Assembly (NCBI GenBank): GCA_902762335.1
Contig: CACWNZ010000124.1
Location: 1-5,443 of the forward strand
DNA: 5,443 nucleotides
Direction of reading: 5' to 3'
DNA from: an uncultured Ruminococcus sp.
Lineage (GTDB): Bacteria; Bacillota; Clostridia; Oscillospirales; Acutalibacteraceae
Part shown: in pieces, positions 4,838-5,443 of the stretch
Numbering within the stretch: position 1 is the first letter of the stretch
How the letters are laid out: each line of letters opens with the position of its first letter
Notes under the pieces: generated by a model
What the model was told of the DNA's origin: nothing
Database searches by the model: none
What the model saw: the letters and a program-made list of their open reading frames with translations, nothing else
Made by a program: the position numbers and the translations under genes

Positions 4838-5443
4838 TTAGAAGCGGAAGTCGCGTTTGCCGACGGTTTTTATTTCTTCGAGGTAGTTCATGGCCTTTTC
4901 ACGGCGCTTCGGGTCGGGTACGTTGAGTATCTCGCGGGCTATCAGCTCTTCGCCGATCTTCTTCGTCTCGGGAGAAGCGTAATCCGTGAGGTATTCCTGA
5001 AGGGTCATGAGCGCGTTGGGGTGACAGCAGTTCTGGATCTGTCCTACCTTGCACAGAGCCATGAAGCGGTCGCCTGTTCTGCCCTCACGGTAGCAGGCAG
5101 TGCAGAAGGACGGGATATAACCCTTCTCCATGAGCCAGCGGACGACCTCGTCAAGAGAACGCTGGTCGGATACGTCGAACTGCTCGGTGTCGTGGGGTCT
5201 TTCTTCTGCGGAATAGCCCGCATAGCCGCCTACGGACGTACGGGAGCCGCCCGAGATCTGAGATATGCCAAGCCCCATTACCTTGGCGCGGCATTCTTCG
5301 CTCTCACGGGTAGAGATTATCATGCCCGTGTAGGGAACGGCTATCCTTATGCAGGCGATTATCTTTGCAAAGGTGTCGTCGTCTATACCGTTGTCAAATA
5401 CTGAGGGGTCAATATCTGCGGCGCGCTTGATCCTCGGTACGCT
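4838..5443 (-). CDS. hydG: [FeFe]-hydrogenase H-cluster radical SAM maturase HydG, C-terminal part (5' end outside window)
   Basis: HydG is a cytosolic radical-SAM enzyme that cleaves tyrosine to p-cresol and dehydroglycine and turns the latter into the CO and CN ligands of an organometallic iron synthon for the H-cluster. The frame is open from the right window edge to TAA at 4840-4838. This gives the last 201 residues of a protein usually about 470 long. Visible landmarks are SVPRIK, MIISTRES, GISQISGGSRTSVGGY, FDVSDQRSLDEVV, GYIPSFCTACYREGRTGDRF, NALMTLQEYLTDYASPET and the ending GKRDFRF. The C-terminal auxiliary-cluster motif C-x2-C-x22-C is intact in CTAC...NCC, and it distinguishes HydG from the related thiamine enzyme ThiH. 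The radical-SAM CX3CX2C motif lies outside the window. HydF follows on the same strand after a 410-base gap. The identification is very secure. Confidence 0.97.
   Translation of the reverse strand, partial: SVPRIKRAADIDPSVFDNGIDDDTFAKIIACIRIAVPYTGMIISTRESEECRAKVMGLGISQISGGSRTSVGGYAGYSAEERPHDTEQFDVSDQRSLDEVVRWLMEKGYIPSFCTACYREGRTGDRFMALCKVGQIQNCCHPNALMTLQEYLTDYASPETKKIGEELIAREILNVPDPKRREKAMNYLEEIKTVGKRDFRF

Noticed and set aside
5021..5404. Plus-strand open frame of 127 codons
   Set aside because: It is antisense to hydG, whose frame holds the CTAC...NCC cluster motif.

Overview
The window looks like a chromosomal segment from an anaerobic Firmicute of the Clostridia, most plausibly a Ruminococcus-like member of the Oscillospiraceae. 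This rests on the [FeFe]-hydrogenase maturation genes, strong AGGAGG-type ribosome binding sites, moderate G+C with frequent ATA, AGA and AAG codons, and two lipoproteins of a style common in gut Clostridia. The genus is an inference; no rRNA or other taxonomic marker is present.

Left half, plus strand (1-2523). The window opens inside the 3' end of an adenine deaminase gene (ade). Thirty-one bases later a gene for a small lipoprotein begins at a TTG codon. After a clear sigma-70-type promoter (1251-1279) comes a second, larger lipoprotein. It carries a Pro-Ser-Tyr repeat stalk and two copies of one domain. The domain of the first lipoprotein has the same layout, so three copies of one fold appear to lie side by side. 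The block ends at a strong terminator hairpin (2480-2523), which sits between convergent genes.

Right half, minus strand (2538-5443). In transcription order, the 3' part of hydG (cut by the window edge) is followed by a 410-base non-coding gap, then hydF, then a 208-residue protein of unknown function with a C-terminal four-cysteine cluster. HydG is the tyrosine-cleaving radical-SAM enzyme that makes the CO/CN-bearing iron synthon. HydF is the GTPase scaffold on which the diiron subcluster is assembled and passed to apo-hydrogenase. Both keep their diagnostic cluster-binding residues. The third maturase, hydE, is not in the window.

The most unexplained sequence is the hydG-hydF gap. It holds a long imperfect inverted repeat (arms about 4574-4640 and 4746-4827), several compact GC-rich hairpins inside and beside it, and a 27-codon reading frame whose stop codon lies in a hairpin loop. 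It could be a small palindromic mobile or REP-like element, or a structured RNA. The sequence alone does not decide.
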